A stretch of DNA of 64,000 nucleotides, taken from positions 4,526,001-4,590,000 of the forward strand of contig NZ_AP025739.1 in assembly GCF_003574315.2 (NCBI RefSeq). Direction: 5' to 3'. A program made the position numbers and the translations under genes. Shown here one piece after another: positions 50,474 through 59,005 of the stretch. Source of the stretch: Capsulimonas corticalis (GTDB taxonomy: Bacteria > Armatimonadota > Armatimonadia > Armatimonadales > Capsulimonadaceae). The stretch's first letter is position 1. Each line of letters starts with the position of its first letter. The notes under the pieces were generated by a model. It worked only from the letters and a program-made list of their open reading frames with translations. It ran no database searches and was not told where the DNA came from.

Positions 50474-51592
50474 ATGAGTGAATGGACAACGACGCCGCTG
50501 CGCGTGCAGGACGAGCTGATCGAACAGCCGAGCTGGGGTGGTCGATATATCATCGATCTGAAGGGCCTGTCGGATGCGCCCGAGTGGGCGGGCAAAAAGG
50601 TCGGGCAATCGTACGAGCTGGCGCGCACTTCAACGCTGATCGATCCGAAGACCGATGCGGCGAAGCCGTTGCTGGAATTGATCGCCGAAGACGCCGCCGG
50701 ACTGCTGGGCCAAACCGTTGTCGATAAGTTCGGTACGGATCTTTCGCTGCTGATCAAGCTGACGCAGGCGAAGGGCAACTCCTTCCAGGTGCATCTCTCG
50801 GGAGACGGCTCGCTCAAGCACTGGAAGCCCAAGCCCGAAGCCTGGTTCTACCTGGGACCCGGCCTCTTCACATTCGGCCTGAAAAAAGGCACGGACTTTG
50901 AAGCGTTCTCCCGTGTGCTGAACACGATCGACGACGAGATGCAGCGGTTGAGCCAGGAAGTCAAATCCGGCCGCCGCACCGTCGAGGACGCCCGCGCGCA
51001 GGCCAAGCAGCGCATCCAGACGCTCGATCCCTACGCCTATATCAATGTGATCGAAGCGAAGACCGACGATATCGTGGACCTCACCGCCGGCGGCATCCAC
51101 CACTCCTGGGAAGAGGACAACGCCCGCTTCCCCGAGGGCAACCTCGTCTACGAAGTTCAGGTCGACGTGCAGGACGAATACTGCTCCATGCGCGGTTTCG
51201 ACAAAGGCAAGTTCCTGGACGACGGCGGCCTGCGCCCGACCCACGTTCACGACTACCTCGCCACCATCAATCCGGACGACTACCACAACGACCTCGCGCA
51301 CCACATCCGCCAGCCGCAGACTCTCTCCGAGACCGACGCGCTCAAGGCCGAGGCGCTCTTCCGCACGCCCTACTTCGATCTGGACCGCCTGACATTGGTC
51401 GCCGGCGCGTCGTCGGAGCAATCTCTGGCGCTCGGCTTCCATCACTTGTTCATCTTTCAGGGAGACGTGAAAATCGGGGATTTGACGCTGTCCCAGGGAC
51501 AATCGTACTTCATTCCGGCGGGGCTGGGGGAGTACATGATTGAGGCGTCGACCGACGCCGTGGTGCTGAAGACTTACTTGCCGGTGGAGTAG
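50474..51592 (+). CDS. manA: Mannose-6-phosphate isomerase-like (type I PMI) cupin protein
   Basis: 372 residues. The pattern follows class I phosphomannose isomerases: LIKLTQAKGNSFQVHLSGD (the QxH zinc pair), KPEAWFYLGPGLFTFGLKKG (zinc Glu), and the second-cupin strands TAGGIHHSWEEDNARFPEGN and LVYEVQVDVQDEYCSM, which match GTVHAI...LEVQQ-SDTTYR. Class I enzymes interconvert fructose 6-phosphate and mannose 6-phosphate with one zinc. The normal QVHP ends QVHL here and the insert at about 150-180 is helical, so activity on mannose 6-phosphate is likely but not certain. Confidence 0.82.
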   Translation: MSEWTTTPLRVQDELIEQPSWGGRYIIDLKGLSDAPEWAGKKVGQSYELARTSTLIDPKTDAAKPLLELIAEDAAGLLGQTVVDKFGTDLSLLIKLTQAKGNSFQVHLSGDGSLKHWKPKPEAWFYLGPGLFTFGLKKGTDFEAFSRVLNTIDDEMQRLSQEVKSGRRTVEDARAQAKQRIQTLDPYAYINVIEAKTDDIVDLTAGGIHHSWEEDNARFPEGNLVYEVQVDVQDEYCSMRGFDKGKFLDDGGLRPTHVHDYLATINPDDYHNDLAHHIRQPQTLSETDALKAEALFRTPYFDLDRLTLVAGASSEQSLALGFHHLFIFQGDVKIGDLTLSQGQSYFIPAGLGEYMIEASTDAVVLKTYLPVE

Positions 51593-51609
51593 GTCCTATT
51601 CCCGCGTTC

Positions 51610-51870
51610 GTCCCTATTCCCCCGGCGCTAAAGCGCTTTCCCCCTTTTTCCCAGCAAGGCCCTTCGGGCGGGAAAAGGGGAGCAAATAATTACAGCCCAT
51701 TCACTCTTGATTTAGGCAAGAGAGAATGGGCTGTTCGTTTATATGCTCTGTTTTGTCTTTAACGGCTACGAAACGAGTGAATGGAACTCAGTGAGTGGCT
51801 CCCCTTTTCCCCCGCGAAGCGGCTTGCTGGGAAAAAGGGGGAAGCGCTTTAGCGCCGGGGGAATAGGGAC
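51610..51870. repeat. Long palindromic element with 73-74-bp terminal inverted repeats
   Basis: Left arm 51610-51683 and right arm 51798-51870 are near-perfect inverted copies (GTCCCTATTCCCCCGGCGCT at each outer end). The right end coincides with the last base of the rbsA stop codon. Between the arms is a transcription terminator. It has no coding potential. The size, symmetry and position at gene ends suggest a non-autonomous mobile element or a REP-type repeat. Confidence 0.75.
51692..51734 (+). terminator. Terminator after the ManA-like gene, inside the palindromic element
   Basis: An 11-bp plus 6-bp stem interrupted by one A-A mismatch (51692-51709 with about 51717-51734), followed by TCGTTT. 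It may serve both converging genes. Confidence 0.6.
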
Positions 51871-53372
51871 TAAGCCCCCACCGCCAGCGCTCCAACCTTC
51901 TCCTGGGTCGCCTCATCTCGGTTAAGCTCTCCCGCAACACGTCCCTGGTTGATAACGATGATCCGATCCGCCATTCCCAGAACTTCCGGCAGCTCCGAAG
52001 AGATCATTAAGATGGCGATGCCTTGCGCGGCGAGTTCGTTGATGAGCTGGTAGATCTCGACCTTGGCGCCGACATCGATGCCGCGTGTCGGTTCGTCCAG
52101 AATCAGCAGCTTGGTGTTGCGGAACAGCCACTTCGCCAGGACGACCTTCTGCTGGTTGCCGCCGCTGAGGTTGCCGACGCGCTGCTCGACGCTGGGGGTG
52201 CGCGTGCGCAGGCTTGCGACGTACTTGGAGGCGGCGTCGCGTTCCTTCTTGAACGAGATCTTGCCGATGGAGGAGACAAGGTCCAGAGAGGCGAGGGTGG
52301 TGTTCTCGCGCACGCTCATCGGCAGGATCAAGCCCTGGCCTTTGCGGTCTTCGGTAACGAAGCCGATGCCGGCGTGTGTCGCTTTATAGGGCGACTTTGG
52401 GGTGTAGGGCTTGCCGTCCAGCGTGAACTCGCCGGAGTCGTAAGGATCGGCGCCGAAGATGCAGCGGGCGATCTCGGTGCGGCCCGCGCCGACGAGGCCG
52501 GCCAGGGCGACGACTTCACCGGCGTTCACGGTGAGATTGATATCGCGCAGGACGCCTTTGCGGTTGAGGCCCTTGATTGTCAGCACGGATTTTCCGACCG
52601 GCGCGACGACTTTCGGGAAGTTCGATTCCAGGCTGCGGCCGACCATCTCCCCGATCAGGTGCTCGGGGGTCGTCTCGGACATGTAATGCGTCTTGATCGT
52701 CTTGCCGTCGCGCAATACCGTCACGCGGTCCGCCAGCATGAAGACTTCGTCCATGCGGTGCGAGATGTAGATGATTCCGATGCCGGAATCGCGCAGCCGC
52801 TTGACCAGCCGCCAGAGGCTTTCCTGTTCGTGCTCGGTGAGCGTCGCCGACGGCTCGTCCATCGCGATCACGAGCGCCTTGCGGCTGGTCGCCTTGGCGA
52901 TCTCCACGAGCTGCTGCTGGGCGATGGAAAGCTGATTGACGGGCTTGGAGACATCGACGTCCAGGCCGAGGTCGGCGAGGATCTTCTGGGCCTGCTCGCG
53001 CATCTTCCGATGGCTGACCGAGCCGGGAAAGGCTCCGGGCGTCATTCGCCCCAGGAAGATGTTCTCGGCGACGCTCAGGTGCGGCACGAGGTTCAGTTCC
53101 TGGTAGATGATCTGGATGCCTAGCTCCATCGCCTGCTGCGGCGTGCGCGCTTCGATAGGGTGGCCGTTCATGAGGATCCGGCCGGTGTCGGCTTTATAAG
53201 CGCCGGCGAGGATCTTCATCAGCGTGGACTTACCCGCGCCGTTTTCGCCCATGATGGCGTGGACTTCGCCGGGGACGACGTCGAAACTGACATCCTGGAG
53301 TGCTTTGACGCCGGGGAAGCTCTTGCTGATCGCCTCCATTTGCAGAAGAGGCGCGTTCGTGCTTGTCGTCAT
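51870..53372 (-). CDS. rbsA: Sugar ABC transporter ATPase with two nucleotide-binding domains
   Basis: 500 residues, the RbsA/MglA/XylG type with tandem ATPase domains. The first domain has Walker A GENGAGKSTLMKILAG (near 40), signature LSIAQQQLVEIAKA and Walker B VIAMDEPSATLT. The second has the usual degenerate P-loop GLVGAGRTEIARC, signature NLSGGNQQKVVLAKWL and LLILDEPTRGIDVGAK. It powers import of a monosaccharide such as ribose or xylose. It is the last gene of rbsB-rbsC-rbsA, starting 13 bases after the permease. Confidence 0.95.
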   Translation of the reverse strand: MTTSTNAPLLQMEAISKSFPGVKALQDVSFDVVPGEVHAIMGENGAGKSTLMKILAGAYKADTGRILMNGHPIEARTPQQAMELGIQIIYQELNLVPHLSVAENIFLGRMTPGAFPGSVSHRKMREQAQKILADLGLDVDVSKPVNQLSIAQQQLVEIAKATSRKALVIAMDEPSATLTEHEQESLWRLVKRLRDSGIGIIYISHRMDEVFMLADRVTVLRDGKTIKTHYMSETTPEHLIGEMVGRSLESNFPKVVAPVGKSVLTIKGLNRKGVLRDINLTVNAGEVVALAGLVGAGRTEIARCIFGADPYDSGEFTLDGKPYTPKSPYKATHAGIGFVTEDRKGQGLILPMSVRENTTLASLDLVSSIGKISFKKERDAASKYVASLRTRTPSVEQRVGNLSGGNQQKVVLAKWLFRNTKLLILDEPTRGIDVGAKVEIYQLINELAAQGIAILMISSELPEVLGMADRIIVINQGRVAGELNRDEATQEKVGALAVGA

Positions 53373-53385
53373 AATCGTCGCTTTC

Positions 53386-54405
53386 TTACGCCTTGCCCGC
53401 CGAACGGTGGCGGATGCGGTCCAGCGCCACGGCGACGACGATAACGACTCCGATGATGATCTCCTGGATGTAGCTCGGCCAGCCCATAAGCTGCGAGCCG
53501 TTGCGCAGGAGCGCCATGATCAATGCGCCGATCAGCGATCCCAGAATCGATCCCTCGCCGCCGCTCAGGCTGCCTCCGCCGATGACGACGGCCGCGATGA
53601 CGTCCAGCTCCTCGCCCTGCGCGATGGTCGGATCGCCCATGCCGCTGAGGCGCGCGAACTGCATAATTCCCGACAGACCAAAGAAGAGACCCGCGAGGGC
53701 GTAGATGCTGATCTTGAGGGCGTCCACGCGCAGACCCGACAGGCGGGACGCGACTTCGTTGGAGCCGATCGCGAAGATCGAGCGTCCGAAGACCGTGAAC
53801 TTCAGCATCAAGTGGACGAGGATCGCCAGCGCGATCACGATCCATACGGCGGCGGAGACGCCGCCGGGGGCGGTGTTCTGCGTCAGCTGGTCGATCCAGC
53901 TATGGGGTGCGTAGACAGCGTTTTCGTTTCCGATCCACTTCGCCACGCCGCGCGCGACTTCCAGGGTGCCTAGGGTGACGATAAACGGGGTGACGCGCAG
54001 CGCCACGATCAGCCCGCCGTTGATCGCGCCCACAATGCCGCCCAGGATGACCGCCGCGAGCAGGCCGACAATCGCCGGCATGTGGTGGTCCTTCATCAGG
54101 ACCGCCGCCGCCACGCCCGTCAGCGCCACGACGGAGCCGACCGAAAGGTCGATGCCGCTGCTGATGATGATCATGGTCATCCCCAGCGCGCCGATCGCGA
54201 CGATGACGGTCTGGCTGAGCACGAGCTGGAAGTTATCGAAGCTCAGGAACGTCTTGCCGACGCCCGGCTGGATGGAGAACAGCACGACCACCAGGAAGAG
54301 GCCGATGAACGGTCCCAGCGATTTCATGATCTGCTGTACGCGCGCGCCGGGGCTGCTCGGCGCGGCCTTGGCTTGCATGGGGGGATCGGATTGAACGGTA
54401 GTCAT
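53386..54405 (-). CDS. rbsC: Sugar ABC transporter permease (RbsC family)
   Basis: 339 residues from ATG 54405 (MTTVQSDPPMQAKA); the longer reading adds an atypical extension. Eight to ten transmembrane helices, with the family markers MIIISSGIDLSVGSVVAL, RVTPFIVTLGTLEVARGVA, FAIGSNEVASRLSGLRVDALK (contact with the ATPase) and VVIGGGSLSGGEGSILGSLIGALIM. It forms a homodimeric channel for the sugar delivered by the binding protein encoded just upstream. Confidence 0.94.
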   Translation of the reverse strand: MTTVQSDPPMQAKAAPSSPGARVQQIMKSLGPFIGLFLVVVLFSIQPGVGKTFLSFDNFQLVLSQTVIVAIGALGMTMIIISSGIDLSVGSVVALTGVAAAVLMKDHHMPAIVGLLAAVILGGIVGAINGGLIVALRVTPFIVTLGTLEVARGVAKWIGNENAVYAPHSWIDQLTQNTAPGGVSAAVWIVIALAILVHLMLKFTVFGRSIFAIGSNEVASRLSGLRVDALKISIYALAGLFFGLSGIMQFARLSGMGDPTIAQGEELDVIAAVVIGGGSLSGGEGSILGSLIGALIMALLRNGSQLMGWPSYIQEIIIGVVIVVAVALDRIRHRSAGKA

Positions 54406-54522
54406 AGAAAAATACTCTGCCCTGAAATGTTCCGGCCCCAGTTGCAACGCGGACCCGGCAGGCGGCTGAATGCTCCCTGCCGGGCCGATAGCGTATTGTC
54501 TGAGGTCGAAAACGACGGATGG

Positions 54523-55614
54523 TTAGGAAGCGCCTAGATACTTGTCGATCGGCGGGTTGATAAGCTCGTTGACCTTCGGATCGCCGACGTTCTCCGGAGT
54601 GACGAGGGTGACGCCGGTGTCGATGGTTGCCGGGACCTGCTTCTTCGCGATGGCGTCCAGGGCGGTGTTGACGCCCATATAGCCCATCTGGAACGGGTTC
54701 TGGACCACGAGCGCCTGGATCTCATTCGCCTTCAGCGCGTCGATCAGCGGTCCGCTGCTGTCGAAGCCGACGAACTTCAGCTTGCCCAGCTCGTTGATGT
54801 CCTTGAGCGCCAGCCGCATGCCGAGGGTCGAGCTCTCGTTCGGAGTGAAGACGCCGTCGATCTGCTTGCCGTAGCGGCCGAGCACGTTCTGAGCCGACTT
54901 GTATGCCGTATCGACTGTGGGGCCGGCGTACTGATCGCTGGAGACGACGGTGATTCCCGGCGCGGTCTTGATGGTGTCCAGGAAGCCCTTTTCGCGCTGT
55001 TCGGTGCTGGCGGAGCCGATGCCGTAGCGCAGCACGAGAATGCGTCCCTTGCCGCCGAGCAGCTTGATCATTTGGGTTCCGGCAAGCGCGCCGCCCTTTT
55101 CGTTATCGGTGGCGACATAGGAGGCGATCTTCTTGGAGTTCAGCGAGGAGTCGATAATGACGACCGGAATGCCGGCGTCCTCAGCGGCCTCGACGGGGCG
55201 CGCCAGCGCTTCGGAGTCCAGGGGAGCCAGCACCATGGCGCTGACCTTCTGGGTGGTGAAGGTCTGCACGACGTCGGTCTGCGCGTTGCGGTCGTCCTCG
55301 CGGACGGGGCCTTTCCAGATAATGTGGACGTTCTTGCCCGCCGCCTTGGCCTCCTGCTCGGCCTTCGCGGCGCCGGCGTGCAGCGACTTCCAGTAATCGT
55401 GAGTGGTGCCCTTAGGAATAACGGCGATGTCGATTTCCGGGCCGGCGGGCGCCGCGGCGCCCGGGGTGGATCCGGTTCCGGTCGCGGCGTCCTTCTTGCC
55501 GCCGCATCCGGTCAGCAGCGACGCCGACACGCTGAATGCGCAGACGATCGCGGCGGTGCGGCTGCAGATCAGCGAGCGGCTTCGCCCGGTCATGAAATGA
55601 GAATTGTTCAACAT
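54523..55614 (-). CDS. rbsB: Sugar-binding lipoprotein of an RbsB-type ABC transporter
   Basis: 363 residues. The signal peptide ends in a lipobox (SASLLTGCGG, lipidated Cys at about 37), then a Gly/Thr/Ala-rich linker. The periplasmic-binding-protein type 1 domain carries IDIAVIPKGTTHDYWKSLHAGAAKAE, VVIIDSSLNSKKIASYVATDNEKGG, DGVFTPNESSTLGMRLAL and FVGFDSSGPLIDALKANEIQALVVQNPFQMG. It captures a monosaccharide and delivers it to RbsC/RbsA. GGAGG lies 4 bases before the ATG and 7 before the next codon, TTG. Lipid anchoring fits the envelope type seen here. The operon has a duplicated promoter upstream. Confidence 0.94.
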   Translation of the reverse strand: MLNNSHFMTGRSRSLICSRTAAIVCAFSVSASLLTGCGGKKDAATGTGSTPGAAAPAGPEIDIAVIPKGTTHDYWKSLHAGAAKAEQEAKAAGKNVHIIWKGPVREDDRNAQTDVVQTFTTQKVSAMVLAPLDSEALARPVEAAEDAGIPVVIIDSSLNSKKIASYVATDNEKGGALAGTQMIKLLGGKGRILVLRYGIGSASTEQREKGFLDTIKTAPGITVVSSDQYAGPTVDTAYKSAQNVLGRYGKQIDGVFTPNESSTLGMRLALKDINELGKLKFVGFDSSGPLIDALKANEIQALVVQNPFQMGYMGVNTALDAIAKKQVPATIDTGVTLVTPENVGDPKVNELINPPIDKYLGAS

Positions 55615-56009
55615 GGCGCCTCCAGAGCGGGTGTAAAGTGGTTGTCGATGGGTTGATGCAGCAATCGCCGCAAGCGCCTTGCCTCAACTGTCGCACATTG
55701 ATCGCGAATCCGCAGTGGGGTCAGAGCTTGCAGCGCTATCCAGCGCCATTATATCATAGCGGAGCCATTATATCATAGGTTCCATTAGGATTATATGTAT
55801 GATACCGTCGTATCCATATCGGATTCCGCGCGGCCGGCCGGCCGATGTGAAAGATGGAGTGGGGTCATACCATCAGCGAAGGGCGGCGTAAGTGGGTGGA
55901 CGCGCTTGACGGACAAACAATGCTATAAGAATACGTTATTCACGCGAAAATATCAAGTGCGTGAAATGTGACACAATGTATCCTTTTGTGACATGAATAC
56001 CTGCGGAAC
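55615..56009. other. Upstream region of the rbsB operon
   Basis: 395 bp without a gene, between the DUF3006 stop and the rbsB start, both on the minus strand. It holds the tandem promoter repeat at 55745-55778. The part from about 55900 to 56000 is AT-rich (TATAAGAATACGTTATT and ACATGAATACC stretches) with no recognised structure. Confidence 0.6.
55745..55778 (-). promoter_or_regulatory. Tandem duplicated extended -10 promoters of the rbsB operon
   Basis: A 15-base direct repeat (55745-55759 and 55764-55778, period 19) that on the minus strand reads TGATATAAT twice, each a consensus extended -10. The hexamers are 55748-55753 and 55767-55772. The leader would be about 125-150 nt. Confidence 0.6.
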
Positions 56010-56243
56010 CTAGCCTCCCGCCAGTTCATCTATCAAGCTCTGAACATCGTCTTTCGCTTTCTTTGTTTCGGTTTCATCGACGTGAAACGTTTTGCTGGCG
56101 CTGCGCCAAATCAGCCAGGCGCCTTCTGGAATGCCGGCCGGCAGGTCCGCGCGCGGAACATTTTGTTCCTCCTTGCCGCCTTCCGGTATGAGAACGGCGA
56201 AATCGCCCTCGATTCGGTCCAAAAAGAAACGCTTTTGCGTCAT
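56010..56243 (-). CDS. DUF3006 domain protein
   Basis: 77 residues, the size of DUF3006 proteins, with the usual start KRFFLDRIEGDFAVLIPEGG and NVPRADLPAGIPEGAWL. The function of the family is unknown. These small proteins are often encoded beside ComEC-like metallo-beta-lactamase proteins, as here. Its ATG overlaps the TGA of the upstream hydrolase gene (56240-56243), so the two are coupled and probably work together. Confidence 0.88.
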   Translation of the reverse strand: MTQKRFFLDRIEGDFAVLIPEGGKEEQNVPRADLPAGIPEGAWLIWRSASKTFHVDETETKKAKDDVQSLIDELAGG

Positions 56244-57427
56244 TGCGTGCTCCTCGCCGCGCGGTATCCAGCGGCCTCCGCTTCAGCGGCGCTTCCAAAG
56301 TAAATCCGGTTCTTTGCCGACGGCAGGTTTCCGCTGTCGCTGGAAAGATGGTAAATGTGGGACCGTTTATTTCCCACGATCTGGCCGCTTTCGGTTCCGT
56401 TTCCCGCCGCGGCCGCCGCCGGAGTCGGGGCCGCGCCGGCGCCGCTGGATGGGGCGGCGGCGCGTGGTCCGCGTGATTGTCCCTTGCCGGGCGCGGGGGC
56501 GTCGGCGGATTTGCCCAATGGCGTCACATGGTAGGTCTTGCCGTCCGTGGTGACCACGATCGTTCCCTGCTGGTCCGTGCGCCAGACCTTCGCGCCGGAC
56601 TTCGCCAGCGCCATGAGCGCTTCTTTATGGGGATGACCGTAACTATTGCCGACGCCGCAGGAGATAATGGCGTCCTTGGGCTGGACGCGCGCCATAAATG
56701 CGTCGTCCGTGCCGTTGTGCGATCCATGGTGCGCGGCTTTGTAGATCTCCGCGCGCAGATCGGGGTTGTCTTGATAAAGGCGGGCGCGCTCGGTCTCTTC
56801 CTGATCGCCGCAAAAGAGGAAACGCACTTTGCCGTCGGTCACCTTGCAGACGACGCTGTTGTTGTTCGGATCGCTGCTGGTTCCCGTGAGCAGGGGAGTC
56901 TTGGGCTCGAAGAACTGCATGGTGACGCCGTCGCCCAGATCCCGTTTGGTTCCGACCAGGCTGCGCGAAACGATGGTGAACTTCACGCCATGCGCCTTGA
57001 TCTCCTGAAGCATCCGTTTCTGGGTTTGGCTGGCCGTCGCGAGGCCGCTGTCCAGAAACTCATGGACTGTAAACTGCTGTAATACGGCCGGCATATTGCC
57101 GATATGGTCTTCATGCGGGTGAGACGCGATGATGAAGTCCAGGTCCGTCACGCCGCGCCGGCTGAGATAGCCCATCAGCGCCGCGCGGCTGCCGGGCGGG
57201 CCGCTGTCGATCAGGATATTCTTGCCGGAGGGCGTCTGCAAAAGCTCGCTGTCGCCCTGGCCGATATCGATATAAGACACAGTCATGATGCCCGCACCGG
57301 TCATCGGCGCGGCGCCGGCGGGCAGGCGAACCCCGCCAATTCGATTGGGCGACGCCGGGCCGGACGGAGACTTTGCGCATCCGGAGGCGACGACGAGTAA
57401 AAGTATGCTACAATGCACCAGTTTCAT
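56240..57427 (-). CDS. ComEC-like metallo-beta-lactamase-fold lipoprotein
   Basis: 395 residues from ATG 57427. A lipoprotein signal (LLLVVASGC) is followed by an MBL-fold domain (about 45-290): SYIDIGQGDSELLQTPSGKN, the zinc motif ASHPHEDHIGN, LFCGDQEE, YKAAHHGSHNGTDD, GNSYGHPHKEAL. This is the pattern of the ComEC/Rec2 hydrolase domain, which degrades DNA strands or phosphodiesters. A Pro/Ala/Gly linker leads to a C-terminal domain resembling the Ada-like SNKNSKIYH module (GNKRSHIYHL...AKNRIYFGSAAEAEAAGYR), but its cysteines are absent. DUF3006 follows with an ATGA overlap. The start overlaps that of the divergent DUF58 gene. Confidence 0.9.
   Translation of the reverse strand: MKLVHCSILLLVVASGCAKSPSGPASPNRIGGVRLPAGAAPMTGAGIMTVSYIDIGQGDSELLQTPSGKNILIDSGPPGSRAALMGYLSRRGVTDLDFIIASHPHEDHIGNMPAVLQQFTVHEFLDSGLATASQTQKRMLQEIKAHGVKFTIVSRSLVGTKRDLGDGVTMQFFEPKTPLLTGTSSDPNNNSVVCKVTDGKVRFLFCGDQEETERARLYQDNPDLRAEIYKAAHHGSHNGTDDAFMARVQPKDAIISCGVGNSYGHPHKEALMALAKSGAKVWRTDQQGTIVVTTDGKTYHVTPLGKSADAPAPGKGQSRGPRAAAPSSGAGAAPTPAAAAAGNGTESGQIVGNKRSHIYHLSSDSGNLPSAKNRIYFGSAAEAEAAGYRAARSTQ
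57406..57414 (+). promoter_or_regulatory. Extended -10 promoter of the DUF58 gene
   Basis: TGCTACAAT; the hexamer 57409-57414 ends 11 bases before the ATG at 57426, so the leader is about 5 nt. It lies within the first codons of the divergent lipoprotein gene. Confidence 0.5.
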
Positions 57428-58316
57428 GGCGACACCCCAACTGATTCTGGAACCGGAATTCTTGAAGAAGCTCGAAGCCTTAAGCCTCGTCAGCCGGCGC
57501 GCGTACGCGGGACTGACCAAGGGCGAACGGCGTTCCGTCAAACGGGGAGCTTCGATTGAGTTCGCCGATTACCGCGAGTATTCTTCTGGAGACGATCTCC
57601 GTTACGTCGATTGGAAGGCCTACGGCCGTCTCGACAAACTTTTCCTCAAGCTGTTCATCGAGGAAGAGGATCTCAATCTTCACCTCTTGATCGACACCAG
57701 CAAGAGCATGAGTTTCGGCTCTCCCTTGACCAAGGCCGATTACGCGCGGCGCACGGCGGCGGCGCTGGGATATATCGCCCTGTGCGAGTACGATCGCGTT
57801 TCGGTCGCCCCTTTCAGCGCGGGACTGCGCGAGCCAATGTCTCCCCTGCGCGGCAAACCAGGCATCGTTCCCTTCTTTCGCTTTCTCGAAACGAAAATGC
57901 CGTCCGAGGGGGAAACCCGGTTCGGAGACGCGCTCACCCAGTACGCCGCGCGCACCACGACCGGCGGCATCGCCGTCGTGATCTCCGACTTCTTCGACGA
58001 CACCTACCAGCGCGGCCTGAAAGCGTTGATGGCGCGCAACCTCCAGATCGTCCTGCTGCATGTGCTCGACGAAGACGAGATCAAGCCGCCGCTGACCGGC
58101 GATCTGCGTCTTGTGGATTCCGAGACGGGCGAGCAAGGGGAGGTCAGTATCTCCGCGCACCTGCTGGGGCGCTACGAAGAGCGTCTGCAAAAATTCTACG
58201 CGGAACTCAAGAGCGTGTCGTCCCGTTACGGAATGGATTATGTGCGGACTTCGACCGCCGTGCCGTTCGAGGATGTGATCTTGCAGTTCCTGCGGCGCGG
58301 CGGCCTGCTGCGCTAA
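57426..58316 (+). CDS. DUF58 domain protein (vWA-like, MoxR-associated type)
   Basis: 296 residues from ATG 57426. Typical DUF58: FLKKLEALSLVSRRAYAGLTKGERRS near the N-terminus, FADYREYSSGDDLRYVDWKAYGR at about 55-77, and a vWA metal site LLIDTSKSMSFG (DxSxS) near 95, then VAVVISDFFDD-like IAVVISDFFDD. DUF58 proteins usually act with a MoxR AAA ATPase and BatA-type vWA proteins in envelope maturation or stress. The BatA-like gene here is 0.9 kb downstream past upp. A MoxR gene is not in the window. Confidence 0.93.
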   Translation: MATPQLILEPEFLKKLEALSLVSRRAYAGLTKGERRSVKRGASIEFADYREYSSGDDLRYVDWKAYGRLDKLFLKLFIEEEDLNLHLLIDTSKSMSFGSPLTKADYARRTAAALGYIALCEYDRVSVAPFSAGLREPMSPLRGKPGIVPFFRFLETKMPSEGETRFGDALTQYAARTTTGGIAVVISDFFDDTYQRGLKALMARNLQIVLLHVLDEDEIKPPLTGDLRLVDSETGEQGEVSISAHLLGRYEERLQKFYAELKSVSSRYGMDYVRTSTAVPFEDVILQFLRRGGLLR

Positions 58317-58331
58317 CGTCGTTAATGAGAA

Positions 58332-58964
58332 TCAGTCGATCGGTTCGGTGCCGTACAATCGGTCGCCGAAATCGCCCAGGCCTGGCAGGATATACTTGCG
58401 GTCGTTGAGTTCGCGATCCAGGCCGGCGCTGAAGACCGCGACATCCGGATGGTCCTCATTGAGCCGCGCGACGCCTTCGGGCGCCGCGACAATGCTGAGC
58501 ATCAAGATCGGCCCGGCGCCGGCTTCCTTGATCCGCGCGATGGCGTTCGACGCCGAACCGCCGGTCGCGAGCATGGGGTCCAGCACCAGGGTCGTCCGCC
58601 CGCCGATTTTGGGCGGCAGCTTTGCATAATAGGAAGCCGCAACCGCCGTCGCGTGATCGCGCTCCAGGCCAATGTAGCCTACGGAGACGTCGGGGAACAG
58701 CTCCAGGAGCGGATCCAGCATTCCCAAGCCGGCGCGCAGAATGGGGACGGCGATCAGTCCGCCGCCGAGCTTCCGGCCGGAATAAGCTTCCATCGGTGTC
58801 TCCACGGTGGCTGGAACGGTCGTCAAGCCGCGAGTCGCTTCGACGATCAATAGTAACGTCAGCTTCTTGGTCAGCGTGCGAAACTTCGCCGGTTCGGTGC
58901 TTTTGTCGCGCAGCAGTGTGAGATAGTGCGCGGCGAGGGGATGATCTAGGACGGTGATGGGCAT
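58332..58964 (-). CDS. upp: Uracil phosphoribosyltransferase
   Basis: Pyrimidine salvage: uracil plus PRPP to UMP. 210 residues, the usual length. N-terminus MPITVLDHPLAAHYLTLLRD, LIAVPILRAGLGMLDPLLELFP, the PRPP loop LVLDPMLATGGSASNAI near 127-143, and the uracil-binding end KYILPGLGDFGDRLYGT. It converges on DUF58 with a 15-base gap. Confidence 0.97.
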   Translation of the reverse strand: MPITVLDHPLAAHYLTLLRDKSTEPAKFRTLTKKLTLLLIVEATRGLTTVPATVETPMEAYSGRKLGGGLIAVPILRAGLGMLDPLLELFPDVSVGYIGLERDHATAVAASYYAKLPPKIGGRTTLVLDPMLATGGSASNAIARIKEAGAGPILMLSIVAAPEGVARLNEDHPDVAVFSAGLDRELNDRKYILPGLGDFGDRLYGTEPID

Positions 58965-59005
58965 AGTTGAATTCGTTTTCGTTCGGTGGCGAGATGATCA
59001 AGATG

